The notes beneath the pieces are model-generated. The model searched no databases. It saw only the letters and a program-made list of their open reading frames with translations, and was not told the DNA's origin. The translations under genes were made by a program, and so were the position numbers. A stretch of 64,000 nucleotides of DNA from Tilletiaria anomala UBC 951 (taxonomy: Eukaryota; Basidiomycota; Exobasidiomycetes; Georgefischeriales; Tilletiariaceae). Where the stretch lies: assembly GCF_000711695.1 (NCBI RefSeq), contig NW_013546960.1:41944-105943 (forward strand), given 5' to 3'. Shown one piece after another: positions 48,901-60,942 of the stretch (its first letter is position 1; each line of letters starts with the position of its first letter).

Positions 48901-49622
48901 TGGTAGGACGAGGTCGCGGATGTCGATGCGCTTCTTGCTCTCCACGAGTGTCATGCACATTTGCGCACAGAGCTCGACCAGGCGCGCGTCTAGGCCGGGC
49001 ATGACAGAAAGGTGGTAGTAAAGGCGTGCTAGGCGTGCACGCATCACACGCTTCATTGGGTATTTGAGGGAAAGGAGGCATTGCAGCTTGTGGTTCCACT
49101 GTACTAGCCCAATGTCAAAGCTGCCCAAGTGTCCGGTGCGTCAGTAAATTAAGGTGATACACTTGCTCTCCTCACTCACTCTTTTGTTCTGACAACGTCG
49201 ATTAGGCGCCTGGCAACAAATTCGAGACGGTCGTCAAATTCTTCGAGCGTCTCGCATGGGTAGGGCAGCGATTGCGGCCAATCTAGCATTTCCTTTCTCG
49301 GGTCCCTTGTGGTGTTGCCTTTGCTGCCTTCGGCTAGTTTTGATCGATTTGAAAATTTCCTTGCTGCTGCTGTTGCACTAGTCGATTTTCGTGCATGTTG
49401 TTGGTCCTGATCGAGCGCAGCATTCTCTTGGTCTTCCTCTTCGTCTTCGATGTCGACGAGTGGCTGACGAAGGGTATAAGGATTCGAATGGTGTGAACAC
49501 TGGAGCCAGCGATTCCAAGCTCATGCACCCTCTACGGCATGGGCAGGGGGAAAGAAAAAGCGTCTACCCACCTCGTCTGGCGAGTCGATCTCAAGGATGT
49601 CTTCGAAGTCTTGCTCGTCCAT
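42999..49622 (-). CDS. BLM10: Proteasome activator BLM10/PA200
   Basis: Large HEAT-repeat solenoid that caps the 20S proteasome and opens its gate without ATP; linked to assembly, DNA damage and histone turnover. Exons (minus): 49622-49572, 49499-49180, 49120-44734, 44662-44624, 44552-43873 and 43800-42999; 2,092 aa (yeast Blm10 about 2,140). Exon 1 (MDEQDFEDILEIDSPDE) is acidic. Exon 2 has MLDWPQSLPYPCETLEEF. The big exon carries PA200 signatures such as VQWNHKLQCLLSLKYP, FFHPSNWGAWQIQLSSLVQYL and a late run with VLGSKGYSNMAILDARFSLRYV. The 39-nt exon 4 gives GAETINFIKSIFQ. The chain ends SDYFA, a C-terminal tail of the gate-opening hydrophobic-Tyr/Phe-X kind, though the described fungal/animal ends are YYA. 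All six phases join exactly. Confidence 0.95.
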
Positions 49623-50154
49623 TTTGAAAGCGCCCGGTTGGGTGGTTGTTTCGCTTTGGGAAGTGCTCTTTTCACTTGATTGCTTCTGCTGTCCGAGCTC
49701 ACACGATGCGGCGTTGAGGTGCGAGCCAGACCGCTTTCTCTCCCTTGGCGTTCAAAGTCAGGATTGCCTAAAGAGAGAGAACCCAGGGTAGATGCACAAA
49801 ACAGCGAAGCAACGTCGGGGGTGTCATCGCCGTCGCCGTCGCCGTCGTCACACTCTGTTCTCATGGACGCGTCATTCGGTGTCTTGAGCGTCGTCAGCCT
49901 GCTTACGTAATTGTCTAATAACCCTGCGCTAAAAGTAGGGTTATCTTTCTGCCAAGACGATTGTCAAGTTGCCCTTTTAATTATCGTCGCCGCAGTCGTC
50001 GCCCATGGTGGGGGATGGCTTTGTATAGCCGTGCCGAATGCCAAGGTCATCACCGTTGTGGTGGAGAAAGGAAAGATCAGAGAACGGAGCAGGAGCGCAG
50101 GCGGGCAGGCGCGCTGGCATGTGCTGACTGGTAACAGCTGGCCACAGCAGCACG
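49623..50154. promoter_or_regulatory. Divergent promoter BLM10 / translin-associated factor X
   Basis: 532 bp between outward-reading starts. A short CGTCGC-type hexamer array sits at about 49826-49846. No match to the yeast proteasome element GGTGGCAAA was noticed on either strand. Confidence 0.45.
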
Positions 50155-51293
50155 ATGACCTCCCCCTCCACTCTCCTCGACGCATTCGCCGGCTTCCGCG
50201 CCGAGCTTGACTCACACCACGACCGCAACGAGCGCCTCGTCCGTTTCAGCCGCGACGTGACTGCCGAGAGCAAGAAGCTCATCTTCCTTCTGCAGCGCTA
50301 CAACCCATGCGCTGACGCTGTTCGACAGGGAGGAGATGCTGAAACGGCACAGAGTAGCAGCGGCACAGGACGGCTCGTCCACCCAGCCAACAGGAAAGTG
50401 CTCGAGCAGGCGGAGAACAAGGCAGATGAAATCACCCGTTTGATCATCAAGACTGCACAGCAGGAGCGCTTAGGGCCAGAGCATGCGCAACAAAGCGGCA
50501 GCAGCAGCAACGATGTCCAAACAACCAACGACTGGTTGCCGCCAGCTGTGCTGCATGTGGATCGCTACGAACGGGCATTTGGCCAGGGCTTGGAAGAATA
50601 TGTGCGTCGTCTTTTAGCGTACCATGTTGGTACAAATTTGTGATAACTGACCTTTCTATCTCTACATATTGGTAGATCGAAGCAATTTCCTTCCTGCACT
50701 ACCTTGAGCATGGTGCAATTCTTCCATACTCTGTCCTGCAAGAGCGCTTCCGAGACTTATCGTCGTCTGGCGCAGGCACAACACTGCTCATCCCACCACA
50801 TCGCTACCTCCTCGGCCTCTGTGACCTATCCGGCGAGCTGATGCGCCACGCGACTAACGCCGTCGGGCTCGGCACCTCCTCCACGTCCGAACCCGGCTAT
50901 GTACCGACGGCGCCAGACGCAGTCGTCGCCTCCGTCTTGTCGACCATCCGTGCACTATATGCTCACCTCGAAACCTTCACACCATACATCAGCCGCGGCG
51001 AGCTGAACAAGAAGCAAGCCGTCACCGATCAGAGCGCGCGGAAGATTGAGCAGCTACTGTACAGCATTAAGGTGCGCGAGCGCGAGTACGCCGGCGGCGA
51101 CGCGGGCGCACGCAACGAGATGCTCCGCCGCGCGCTCCTTTCTGCGGCCGTGCCTTCGTCGGCAGCGGCGCCCTCAGCTGCTGATGACGCGGGGCGTGTT
51201 GGCGGAGGCAATAAGCGCCCACGCCAAGGCGGGCATTCAGGTCGCCGCGACGGCGGCGGCGAAGATGTGCACACCAACTTCGATAGCGATTGA
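50155..51293 (+). CDS. Translin-associated factor X (TRAX), translin family
   Basis: Partner of translin in the C3PO endoribonuclease, acting on small RNAs and tRNA fragments. Exons 50155-50601 and 50676-51293; 354 aa. The N-terminal helix reads FAGFRAELDSHHDRNERLVRFSRDVTAESKKLIFLLQRY, a textbook TRAX/translin opening. The splice (donor GTGCGT) restores GLEEY-IEAISFLHYLEHGAIL. The central HRYLLGLCDLSGELMRHATNAVG is the conserved translin-fold helix pair. SKK and the GDLSGELMR-like motif favour TRAX over translin. A ~60-residue Gly/Arg/Ala-rich tail (KRPRQGGHSGRRDGGG) could be a nuclear signal. TRAX is normally stable only with translin; the translin gene is not in this window. Confidence 0.9.
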
Positions 51294-51476
51294 ACAATTC
51301 TCCCTTAGATACTACTGTAGCATATACTCACCTCCCCCTCATCAGCGTGCGCAAGCAGACCAGGTCTGTTGCCCACTTGCTTGCTGGGCAAAAGAGCGCT
51401 GACATTAGAGAGCCCAACAAGTTACCCGTTGCACGATGACAATCTACAGTACAGCACATCCGCAAAAGATTGGCAC

Positions 51477-54400
51477 TTACACAACCGATTTAGAAGGCGC
51501 GGTGGCTGGGGCATTGCCAGTGCAGCTGCCGCTGCCGCCGCCGCCGCCGAGGACCCTGCGAAGCTTGTCGTACAGGTCCGAAGTGGGCGCCGCAACGCTG
51601 GCGACGCTGCTGCTGGTAGTGGAAGCTAGCGAGTTGCGTCTGTTGATCCTTGCCTCTGTCTTGGCAATAGCCTCAGCAGACGCCTTTGCGTCGAAGCAGG
51701 TGGGGCGTTCACCCTCGCCCTCAGTCTCCGAACCACAGCCAGAATTGACGGAGGAGGAAGAAGAAGAGTTCTTTGCGCGACGTGCGCTGATGGCGACAGA
51801 GAACGCCCGCGGAGAGACAGACGCACGTGGTGGGCTGATCCTGGCGAGTGCAGCCATAAGTGGGGTGTCACCGCTTCCGCCGATGTTGTCACTATCTTGA
51901 GAGTAGAGCGAGCCAGGCGACTTGACATTCACATTGTCGCTGGCGTCGCCGGTCTTTCCTTGACTTGTAGAAACTGAGATGCCCTCCGTGAAAGGATTCG
52001 GCAGGGCTGGCAGCTCTCGCGAGACTTTGCGCGCGTGGCTCGGTGGCAAGTGTGCTCCCGCCCCTGCCGCTGTTGCAGCATTCGCAAGCGACGGAAGACG
52101 GGTGAGCGCGTCCTCCGCTTTGCCCGTTGCACAAGAGCGCGGGAACAGGAAGAAGCCAGCTGCTGACGGAGAAGCGTTCAGCGGGATGTTGCGGACGGGT
52201 GGACCGGCGCGCATGTTGTACGCTTCGGCAGGTGTCGTTAAGGCAGGCAGCATCGATTCTTGCGGCAAGGGCTTCTGCTCGTGACCGTAGCCGTGGCTGA
52301 AGCCGCTGTAAGCGGAAGCACAACCAGAAGAGATCGATGTAGCTGTCGGCGAGGTGAACGTCAAGACAGGTGGATCAAAGTCTGCAGCATTGTAGATCGG
52401 CGGGTCTCGAGCGAGACTATCTTGCGCAGCCATGTGCTCGCCACCTTTCGAAGTGCGGCTGGTGCACGAACAGCCCGTCCTGTGGGAGCCAGAGGATGAC
52501 AAAGTGCTGGATCGCGAGATACCAAAGTGGGTCGAGCAGGTGTGGAGCTTACGGTAGCGATTTTGCCGTCGAAGATTCTCTCCTTTGCCCGAAGGTGCCT
52601 GGTTGCCATAAGCCAGCACGGGTATGTCGTCGTGGAAGGGGTTCGTGTATCTGTCCTTGCTGCGACCCGAGAGAATGGGGCGCTGCGTGTAGGTGCCGCT
52701 GTACTTTTCCTCTGAGCCGCCGCTCTTGCTGTTGACAGAGTGGTGGCACGACTGTGATCGGGCGATGATGGCCTCGGAGAGGGAAGCACATGCGTTGTGG
52801 TAACGCTGCGACTCAGCAGAGCCAAAGACGCGCCTTGGTGGCACGCGTCCGTTTCTCTGCGCCTGCATCGCTGCTCCCCCCAAGCCGAAGCGCACATCCT
52901 CCGCCTTTTCGCGTGCTTCCTCCTCCTGGTCGCGAAGCTCGGATGCCTCCCTTGAAGCAGACTTACGACCTCTCTTGTACATCCACAGGGCGAGACCGGC
53001 GAGGGCCGCTGCGCCAGCGAGCGCGCATGGTACAGCGATGGCCGCCTTGGAGGTCCCACCGAGGGACTTGCTGTTGTCGACCCCGCTGCTGGACTCGCTT
53101 GCTTCGGGGCTGGATGACGCAGAGTTAGGCAGAATAGCATTCAGCGCCACTGCTGTCGTCGGGGAACCGAATGGCGCCAGCACGAAGGCGGGCGTCAAGA
53201 TCGACGAGACGCCCGAAGAAGCGCCGTCGCGGCGACGGTGGTCCCTGCTGTTTATCTTCTGCTTCTTCTCGCGCTCCAAGGATGACCAGCGCCTGCTGCC
53301 GTAGCTATTGCTTCCATCACCGCTTCCACTGGTTGACCTGCCGTTGTTCCCAGACGATGCCGAGGAAGAGGATCCGTCGTCGCTCGAGGATGAGCCATCG
53401 CCATAGTAGCCACTAGATGAAGAGCTGCCGTCGCCGGAACCAGAGCCAGAGTCCGAATTGGAGTCAGAACTTGAGCTTGAGCCTGAGTCTGCGCTAGATC
53501 CCGCCTCGCTGTCACTGCTGTCGGCTTGCTTCTGTCCGTTGTTCTTCCAAGGGCCACTAGATTGAGACAGTGGGACGTTGTCGAGCATGATGAAGAAGCT
53601 GTTGGCAACTGTGACGTTTGGTGCGGAGCTATGAGAGAAGAAAAGGTAAACATGAGTACCCGAGCGAAGATCTTCGTCGGTCTATGCATCGAGCGCACTC
53701 ACAACACGATCGAGTACGATGAACCGTGCAGATCGGTGTTGACATTCGGCGCTGTTGCTTTGCCACATGCGTCCTGGTCGAGCGTGCCGGCCATGGCTGC
53801 CTGCAGATCCGTCGGAGAGTTGAGTAGGCACAGTCGCATCTGTGCATCGCTGGCGTCTGTATTTTGGGTTGAAGAAGAGTGCCTGAGCAAGCGAAGAGAC
53901 AAGAGCAGCATCAAAGACATGTCAGCTCGACGGCAACAGCAGTATGGAAAGAGCCAAGCTCACCAGGAGACGACGACATCCTGGCCACCTGCAAAGATCT
54001 GGCCGGGTGCGGGGCTGATCCAAAGGTTGGACGAGGCTCCAATGGCAGACGTAAAGTTGCTCCCGTTCACCGAGGCACCAGGCGCAGGTGTTGAATCCGA
54101 AGCGACATTCATCAAGTTCGGCAAGTCAGTCTGGACAGCAGCAGCCGCGGCGACGGCCTTGGAACTAGCACTGACGATGGCGGCAGCGTTCATCTGCTCT
54201 TTCTTGCTCGGCGTCGTTGCCCTTGTTGTCGCTACAGCCGCAGCCGCAGAGCCACCGTTAGCAGACGGCGCACCGTAGTCGGCGGGCAGGGCGCTCCCAT
54301 CTTGCGCACCTGCTCTTCCACCTGCGGCACCGCCCTTTGCATTCACGAATGACGACGATGTAGGCACGACGGTAGCGGTCGTCCAGGCTTGCGTCGCGGT

Positions 54401-56116
54401 CCAAGTGGAAGTGCCACTGGACCAGGTGGCGAGCACTGGCATCGTAGTCGTGTATGTTGCTGCCGCTGCCGCTGCGACGGAGCCAGATGAAGAGGACGCA
54501 CTGGACTCTTCAGCCTTGGTATGGTTCTTTGACGTGCTCTTAACTTTATCACTCGATGACGCCTTGGAAGCCGTGGCCTTGTTGGTCTTGTCCGCTGCGC
54601 TCTTGCTCTTGCTGCTGCTCGACTCGTCGCCTGAGCTGCCGCTTCCGCTTCCGCTACCACTGCCGGAGCCGGAACCAGAATCATCGTTGCTGTTGCCCTT
54701 CTTTTCGTTTTGGGCTTTGGTGTGACTCTTGGCGGAGGGGATCGGCGTCTTCTTCAGCTGCATTGAAGATGTACCGCTTCCTGAGCCACTGCTTGCATCG
54801 CTGTCACTGCCATGCTTGACAGAGGACGAAGCCTTCTTCTTGCTACTACTACTACTGCCGTCTGAGCTGTCGTCATTGGATGACCCATCACCATCCTTTG
54901 ACGAAGCCGACGACTTTCTTCTCCTGCTACTGCTACTGCTGCCGCTTCCACTTCCCTCCTGGCTATGTTTCTTACTGGCACCGTCCCCAGAGCCGGAATC
55001 ACTATCTGATTCGCTGGACGAGGCGCGTCGCATCTCGGGCTCGTTGGCTCGCAGGAGCCAGTTGGTCCTACGCAATGGTGCGCGCGTAGAAATGCTCTGC
55101 CCCAGGACGCGGCTCGATTGCTGCGGACTGAGCCTGATAGCGCTTTCTATTTGCCCTGCTGCTGCTGCTTCTGCGGACGCAGGTTCCACTGGTACGACGG
55201 TGTACGCTGCGGGAATCGCTTGTGTGGCACGGTCCTGCTCATCACCAACGAGCGCGCGCGAAACGAGAAGTTGCAAGTTCTGCACCGCCCTCGCTGCGAG
55301 CGGACGGCGGCCCAACGGCGCACCATCGCGTCGATTGGCCGCTGCTGCCATTGCGGCTGCTGCAGGATCTCGCTCAGCTTGGCGTCGTTGCTGGTGCATT
55401 GAGGACGAGACGGCAGCGTAGTTGTCCTGGTGGTAGCCGAGGAGCTGCTCAAACGATGAATGAGTCTGGCCTTGCTGTGTCGCTTCCAATGGCGTTGTCG
55501 CCTGTGCGTCCATGTCGTTCTCACCAATGCCGTCGCTGTCGCTATCGCTCGAGACGGTCACGATTACGGGCTGGGGAGATGTCTCCTGCCTGACAGCATG
55601 ATTGACGATCTCGTCATCGATGATGACGCCTTGCTCTGCCTGCTCTTGCGTTTGGGCTTTCGCTTTCGCCCTAGAGTACACACGTGCTGCCGGTGATGAC
55701 GACGAGGATGCATTATTGGGTTCAGAGCGCGAAATGATGGACCACCAGCTTGCCTGTCTCGTGGTAAATGACGGGGCAGCACTGCGCTGGTGGAGCCCTG
55801 CATAACCCTCTGCCTCTTCCTCATGCTGCACCCGAGCCTTGCCCGTACCGGCGCTTGCAACGAGCGCGGACGGTGAGGAGGCCGGGGAGGCCGCTGCACC
55901 TGAGGCGGAGAGTGCAGCTGCGCTCGCCAGCAGCGCGTAAAGAGCTAAGGTAGACGAGTGTCTGTGGGCCTGGCATGGTTGTAAGTTGTCGACGTTGCTA
56001 GAATTGCTCATGGTAGACCGTCGTCGCCGACGGTATCTCGAGTGCTGATGTGAAGCTGTCGATGTCTGGGGTGCGATTGACGTTGAAGGAGCGAGCATGT
56101 TGTCGCTCGTTCCCAT
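51477..56116 (-). CDS. Giant Ser-rich single-pass membrane protein with KRE9/KNH-like domain
   Basis: Three exons (minus): 56116-53964, 53882-53703 and 53628-51477, 1,494 aa. Splices are phase-perfect (SW-HSSSTQ and SIV-LSAPN). Layout: a hydrophobic signal segment at residues ~57-76 (LALYALLASAAALSASGAAA), preceded by an Arg run; an alternative start at Met36 would leave a normal signal peptide. Residues ~80-690 are Ser/Thr/Ala-rich with acidic Ser-Gly-Asp repeats. Around 697-803 lies a compact domain starting WISPAPGQIFAGGQDVVVSW and ending SYSIVLSAPNVTVANSFFIML, resembling the KRE9/KNH N-terminal domain of cell-wall proteins. A second acidic Ser/Gly tract, then one transmembrane helix (~973-994, AIAVPCALAGAAALAGLALW) followed by KRGRK stop-transfer, then a ~500-residue cytosolic tail. 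The layout suggests a cell-wall sensor or anchor; that is inference, and I know no named gene for it. Confidence 0.72.
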
Positions 56117-58065
56117 TTTCCTTTTTTCTGTGTCAGTATGATGTCCTCCTGGGAATCGGGGCCGTGTCGCTGATTGTGAATGAAGACCGCGCTGCGGTCG
56201 AGGAACGAACGTACAGAAACCTCACGGAGGCTTGGTGGTATAGAGAATGAGTGTAGGTCAGGCGCTCGAGGAGAGCAAGTCGAACGTGGAAAGGGGAATG
56301 AGAGAGGAAAGTGGAGGGACCAATGCGACGTGTGGGAGACCTGCCCTCTTGTCGTGGTCGAGGGGGAGGCGCTGCCTTTCAAAGGTCAGGAAGAAGGGGA
56401 AAGGGTGATGCGAGGAGGAGACCAAGATGCAGAGAAGGTGAGAAGAGAACGAAAAGGAAGGAGAGCAAAGGACAGGGCATGAGGGTAGGACGACGAGGTG
56501 TTGATGCTAGTGGTCAGACTGCACGCAGAGGATCCGGGATGCGGGAGTGAGCGTGGGCACAGACGGGGTGTCGAAACCAGTGCCAACCAGCAGCAGGCTC
56601 AAAGTCGACGGCTTGCGGAGGGATGGGGCGAAACAGCTGCGTTGATGTTCTCTGTCCGGCCAGCAGATTGCACACTGGCATCAGATAGCTCAGAAATCGA
56701 AGTCAGCGGGCAACAAGCGGGCGGGTGAGCGAGCTCAACATGTCTGTGCGGTACAAGTTGTCTAGCAGTGTGCCACTGCAGCGGGTTGCACCTGGCTCGG
56801 CACTGTCCCGAACTGCGTGCGTGATGCGGGAGCAGGGTGCTGCATCTCAAATCTTGTTTTGGCCATGGCCATGGCACTTCCGGGCACTGCCAGGGAGCGC
56901 ATTGTGTCTGGATGATGTCCCAACGGCCGAGGCGTGAGCAAGAGATGAAGGTGGAGTATGAACGGAAACCAGAGAGTGTGATGGAGAGGAACCACAGGGG
57001 GCCGAAGTAGATTCTACTCGCAACATCCCCAGCGTCTCACTCCGTGCCACCAGAGCTCTGCCCATTTCCTGTCCAAGCGACGGTGGTGGCCTTGGTATAT
57101 CGCTCGTTGTGCGCCTCGCAATGGCAGAAGGCAAGCACTCTCAACCTTCTCTAGGCATCTCTACATACAAATCCTCTGCTGATCGACAAGGAGCGAGTAT
57201 CACTCGAAACTCGAAAGCTCGAGAAAAGGTGTTCTTTTCGCAGGATGGTAAAGCTGATTCTCTCGGCCGAGAACGAATGAAGAGCTGTGCGCGTCAGAGT
57301 TATCGAAGGGCTATGCAAATGCTGTGCCACTTCCAAGCCGATCCGCATGAGGGCGGTGCTCCTTTATTAGGGACATTGATATCAAGGCAGCATGCATGCA
57401 GCTCCGCTCGTAGCGCTCTCACCGGCGCCAAGGATTCGGATTGGGCAGCTCATGTATTGTATGGGAGATAAAATCGTTCGGGCGTGTATTGATTCGCATG
57501 TACTACTAACCTGAGCAGAGCAACAGTGGAGGCCTGCTGAGGCGAGTCTCGGGTTGCATGGTCACACTGCCGATGAACGGCATTTTTGCAGCATTCGGTA
57601 TTCGATTAGGGCACCCTCTCAAGGCCATATACATTGTGCCTGAATTCAGCGTTCTGGACGAGAGATGCGATGCATGTGATTCCCATGCTGTAGTCTGGGT
57701 GGACGTCAAAGCGGCTCCGGCATCCATTGATGTGAGTGTTCGTTTGCCCGTCCAATTGCAGTCGGTGCCTTTCGTTGTTATAAGATGCGATGTCCGAGGA
57801 CGCCCCTGCTTGTCTATCGTCTATGTCATCCATCACACGTTCACACTTCCCTCCCCACTAGTGTTGTTGGGAAGTCTGGGGCAGGCATCGTTGCATCCCA
57901 TTACGTACAGCCTTCAACAGAATCCAGTCAATCCGCTCTTGTCACGGAGGGCATCCTCCTTGAGATTCGGGCGCACCTGCCCTCTCATCTGTCAACCACA
58001 CGTTTACCTTGCCCTTGACTCCGACTTGAAAGCGTCGCTTTCCCCTTCCTGCAAGCGCCTCGAAA
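56117..58065. promoter_or_regulatory. 1.95-kb divergent intergenic region
   Basis: Longest gene-free stretch outside the repeat island, between the Ser-rich membrane protein and rhomboid starts. The first ~350 bp upstream of the membrane-protein gene are purine-rich on the plus strand. The palindrome TCTCGGCCGAGA is at 57261-57272. Open frames (for example 57558-58223) show no family motif and seem to be chance. Confidence 0.45.
57261..57272. promoter_or_regulatory. 12-bp palindrome TCTCGGCCGAGA (second copy)
   Basis: Perfect palindrome identical to the inner 12 bp at 19163-19174. It lies about 800 bp before the rhomboid start and 1.15 kb before the Ser-rich gene start. Confidence 0.35.
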
Positions 58066-60272
58066 ATGTCCTACTACCAAGGCGCCAACAGCAGCGCCTA
58101 CGACCACAACCGGACCTACGAGCCCTACTCGCACGTGAGATCCGACTCGAACACAAGCATCTTGGCTCCCTACGGTCACGGCTACGAAAAAGAGTGTGGC
58201 CAGCCGCCGTCATACTACCGTGATCACAACCATGACGGCGATGACTCGCTTTACGAGGACGGCCAGAGCCACAGTCGGATCCACAGCAGTACAGCGGCAG
58301 CTCCGCCGCCGGTGCCTTCGAAAAGCGATGCAGGGAGCCAGCAAGCCCCTGGCGTCGCCGGAGGGTTGTCCCTGATGCGAAGTGACACGCTCCGTCCAGC
58401 CGATTCGATCAGCCAATATCAGTACGACATGGAACAGGCGCATGGAGGAGACGATGTACCATCCATTCCGCAACCGTACCACCATCACCAAGCACAAACC
58501 AGCATCGACAGCTCCGGGTATCCGCCCCTGCAAAGACAAGGGCACATGCACAACCGCCAGGAATCCTCTGCAAGCTACTACGATGACCATGCTTCTTCGG
58601 GGCAAGGCTATGCTAAGAACTACGGACACGCCGGCTACGAAGCCTCTAATCCTACGTTGCCGCTGCGAGGCCATGGGGGGAGCATGGGCTACGCCGACGA
58701 CGAAGAAGACGAGAGAAAGCAGCTCTCGCGAGGGCCGCAAGAACCCATCCTATTCTCCAACATGGCAGCAGCAAACGGCAACGAAGGCACAACGGGCAAT
58801 GATCGGCTACATGGGGATCCGAATGACCGCAGATACTACGACTATGGAGATGCAGGCGCGAGCGCAGGGGCATACGGCAAGAACAGCGGGGGCAGAGGCT
58901 TCCCATTCAGCGGCAGTAACCTGCTCGGTATCAACTCGTACGACACCGGCGCCGGGGCGGCGGGACCGTTTGGCTATCCGAAAGGCTCTCTGCAAGAAGC
59001 GATCGAGAAGCGGCGGCGGGGGATCGGGCGGCAGCGCTTTGCGCCGGTCAGTTACCTGTTTGGCCTGGCTTACCTCGGTGCATTCGTCAGTGAGCTGATC
59101 AAGAGCAGTCAAGTGACCGGCTCGGCGATCCAGACGCATCCGACTTTCAACCCGTGGATCGGGCCCTCGCCCGAGTTCCTTATCAGCTTTGGCGCGCGCT
59201 TTGTCCCCTGCATGCGCAGCATCCCGGCCGTGGACCCCAGCACGGCCAAGCTTCCCTGCTTGCAGTACGCCAATGCGGACAATGGAGGCGTCTACATGGC
59301 CAACCAACTCTGCACGCTCGCGGACCTGTGTGGCTTGGCGGATCCCACCAAGCCGAATCAGCAGTGGAGGCTCGTCGTGCCTATTGTGAGTCAACAGGTA
59401 CTTGACAGGTTCTGATCGTGCTCATGAGACTGACCAACGCTCGCGCCGCTCAACTCCTCCAGTTCCTACACGGCGGCGTCGTCCATATCCTCTTCAACAT
59501 GCTCGCGCAGATTTTTCTTTGCACCGACACCGAAAAACTGCTCGGATCGGTCTACTACACTATCGTCTACGTCCTCGGCGGCATCGGCGGCAACCTTCTC
59601 GGCGCCAGCTTTGGCCTCACAGGATTGCCAGCCGTCGGAGCGAGTGGCAGCATCTTTTCGTGCATCGCGGTCGAAATTACGGATCTGATCTACAATTGGA
59701 AATATGTGAGTGCCTCTTCTTCCTTCACCTGTGGCACTGCACTGTGTCTGGCATGCTGCACTCACACTAAAGGCCACGTGAGCAGGTGTAGCTGACATTG
59801 CGCGCACAATGCTTTGTACGTCACAGGAAATGAGGGCAAAGCTTCGTTTGACCGTCGCAATATTCTTCACCGTTTTCTCACTCGGTCTAGGGCTTCTGCC
59901 ATACAGCGATAACTTTAGCCACATCGGGGGTGCAGCTGTTGGTGAGTGAATCGCGGGCGGCTATGCAACTGCTTCTGTGTGTTCTCGCACCGAATGGCCC
60001 TTCTGTCATCCTGAGGCTGACGCTCACACTTTCTGTTCGTAGGTCTTCTTGGCGGCTTCATCTTTGGCCCCAGCATACACTCCACTCGGGCGCACCGTGG
60101 CATCATCTGGGGCATCCGAATCGTTTGCCTTGGTCTTTTGATCGGCTTCATCGTCGGCCTCGTCCTCAATTTCGAAAGCAGCAGCGACCCTACCAAAGCA
60201 TGCACTTGGTGCCGATACCTTTCCTGCTGTGCGTACGCTTTTCTGCCTTCATACCTCTTGCATGCTTGCTAG
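58066..60272 (+). CDS. Rhomboid-family intramembrane serine protease
   Basis: Exons 58066-59385, 59463-59705, 59827-59941 and 60043-60272; about 635 aa. The first ~310 residues are Tyr/Gly/Ser/His-rich and disordered, cytosolic. A basic stretch (EKRRRGIGRQRF) leads into helix 1 (APVSYLFGLAYLGAFVSEL). A long loop with six Cys follows, then the core: FLHGGVVHILFNML (conserved His and Asn), TGLPAVGASGSIFSCIA with the GxSG nucleophile Ser, and NFSHIGGAAVGLLGGFIFGP with the catalytic His. Both catalytic residues are intact, so it should be active, unlike iRhoms. Splices restore VPI-FLHGG, KY-EMRAK and AAV-GLL. The last residues are uncertain: the unspliced frame stops at 60272, but a donor (GTGCGTACG) at 60231 could join a further exon near 60350. 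A plus-strand AATAAA lies at 60885-60890. Confidence 0.9.
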
Positions 60273-60942
60273 CGAACTCCAATGCTGACTTGGACGCCGT
60301 GTGCTTCATGCCATCCTTTCGCCCGCTCGACAGTGCCCACATTCAGTCAGTGCAAAGACCCGCTCAACGGAATCCAGACAGGGTCTACAACCAGCTCCAG
60401 CTCCGGTAGTAGCAACCATTAGCAGCATTGCGCCGAGCGCTTCCGGCACAAACGCTTACAACTCCGACGATAGCTCGTAGAACGGTTCGCATACCAGACA
60501 AACTCACCCACCCCATCAATGCTCTCAATGGATTTTTTTTCTCACCACCAGCATTGCACGCGCAATTTGCTCACAACGGCCTGTATCGCAAACCCGCGAA
60601 CACTCCTCGTTCGATCGTGCCGGTCGCTTTACAGCCCCCAGGTGGACGCCGGGTATGTACTTTAGACAGCACAATCGCACCACAAAGGACACTTTCCCCA
60701 ACAGCAGCTTTGAGAGCGGTCCGCGCGGCGTGAGCAGTGCGAAGTTCTCCGAAGGGATTGGTGGCTGTGCGAAAGGAAGGGGGGATGGGGGCGTGCAAAG
60801 TCGGATATCTGTTACGTTGGCATGCCATGTCGGTGTCAAATGCAGCGGCAGGAGCGAGTAGATGTTACACAGGTTCGTACATTCAATAAAGTACAATACA
60901 CATCTACAATGACTAGAGATCCTCCTTCTCCACGCGCATATT
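60273..60942. other. Convergent 3' region, rhomboid / MCM4
   Basis: 670 bp between stop codons. The first ~150 bp may hold a last rhomboid exon (acceptors near 60340-60350). AATAAA on the plus strand at 60885-60890 could be its poly(A) signal. No other gene is seen. Confidence 0.4.

Noticed and set aside
51477-53588. A separate gene starting at the ATG at 53588
   Set aside because: The frame continues upstream to an acceptor at 53629, and phase-matched joins connect it to the exon at 53882-53703 and on to 56116; the upstream residues complete a folded domain.
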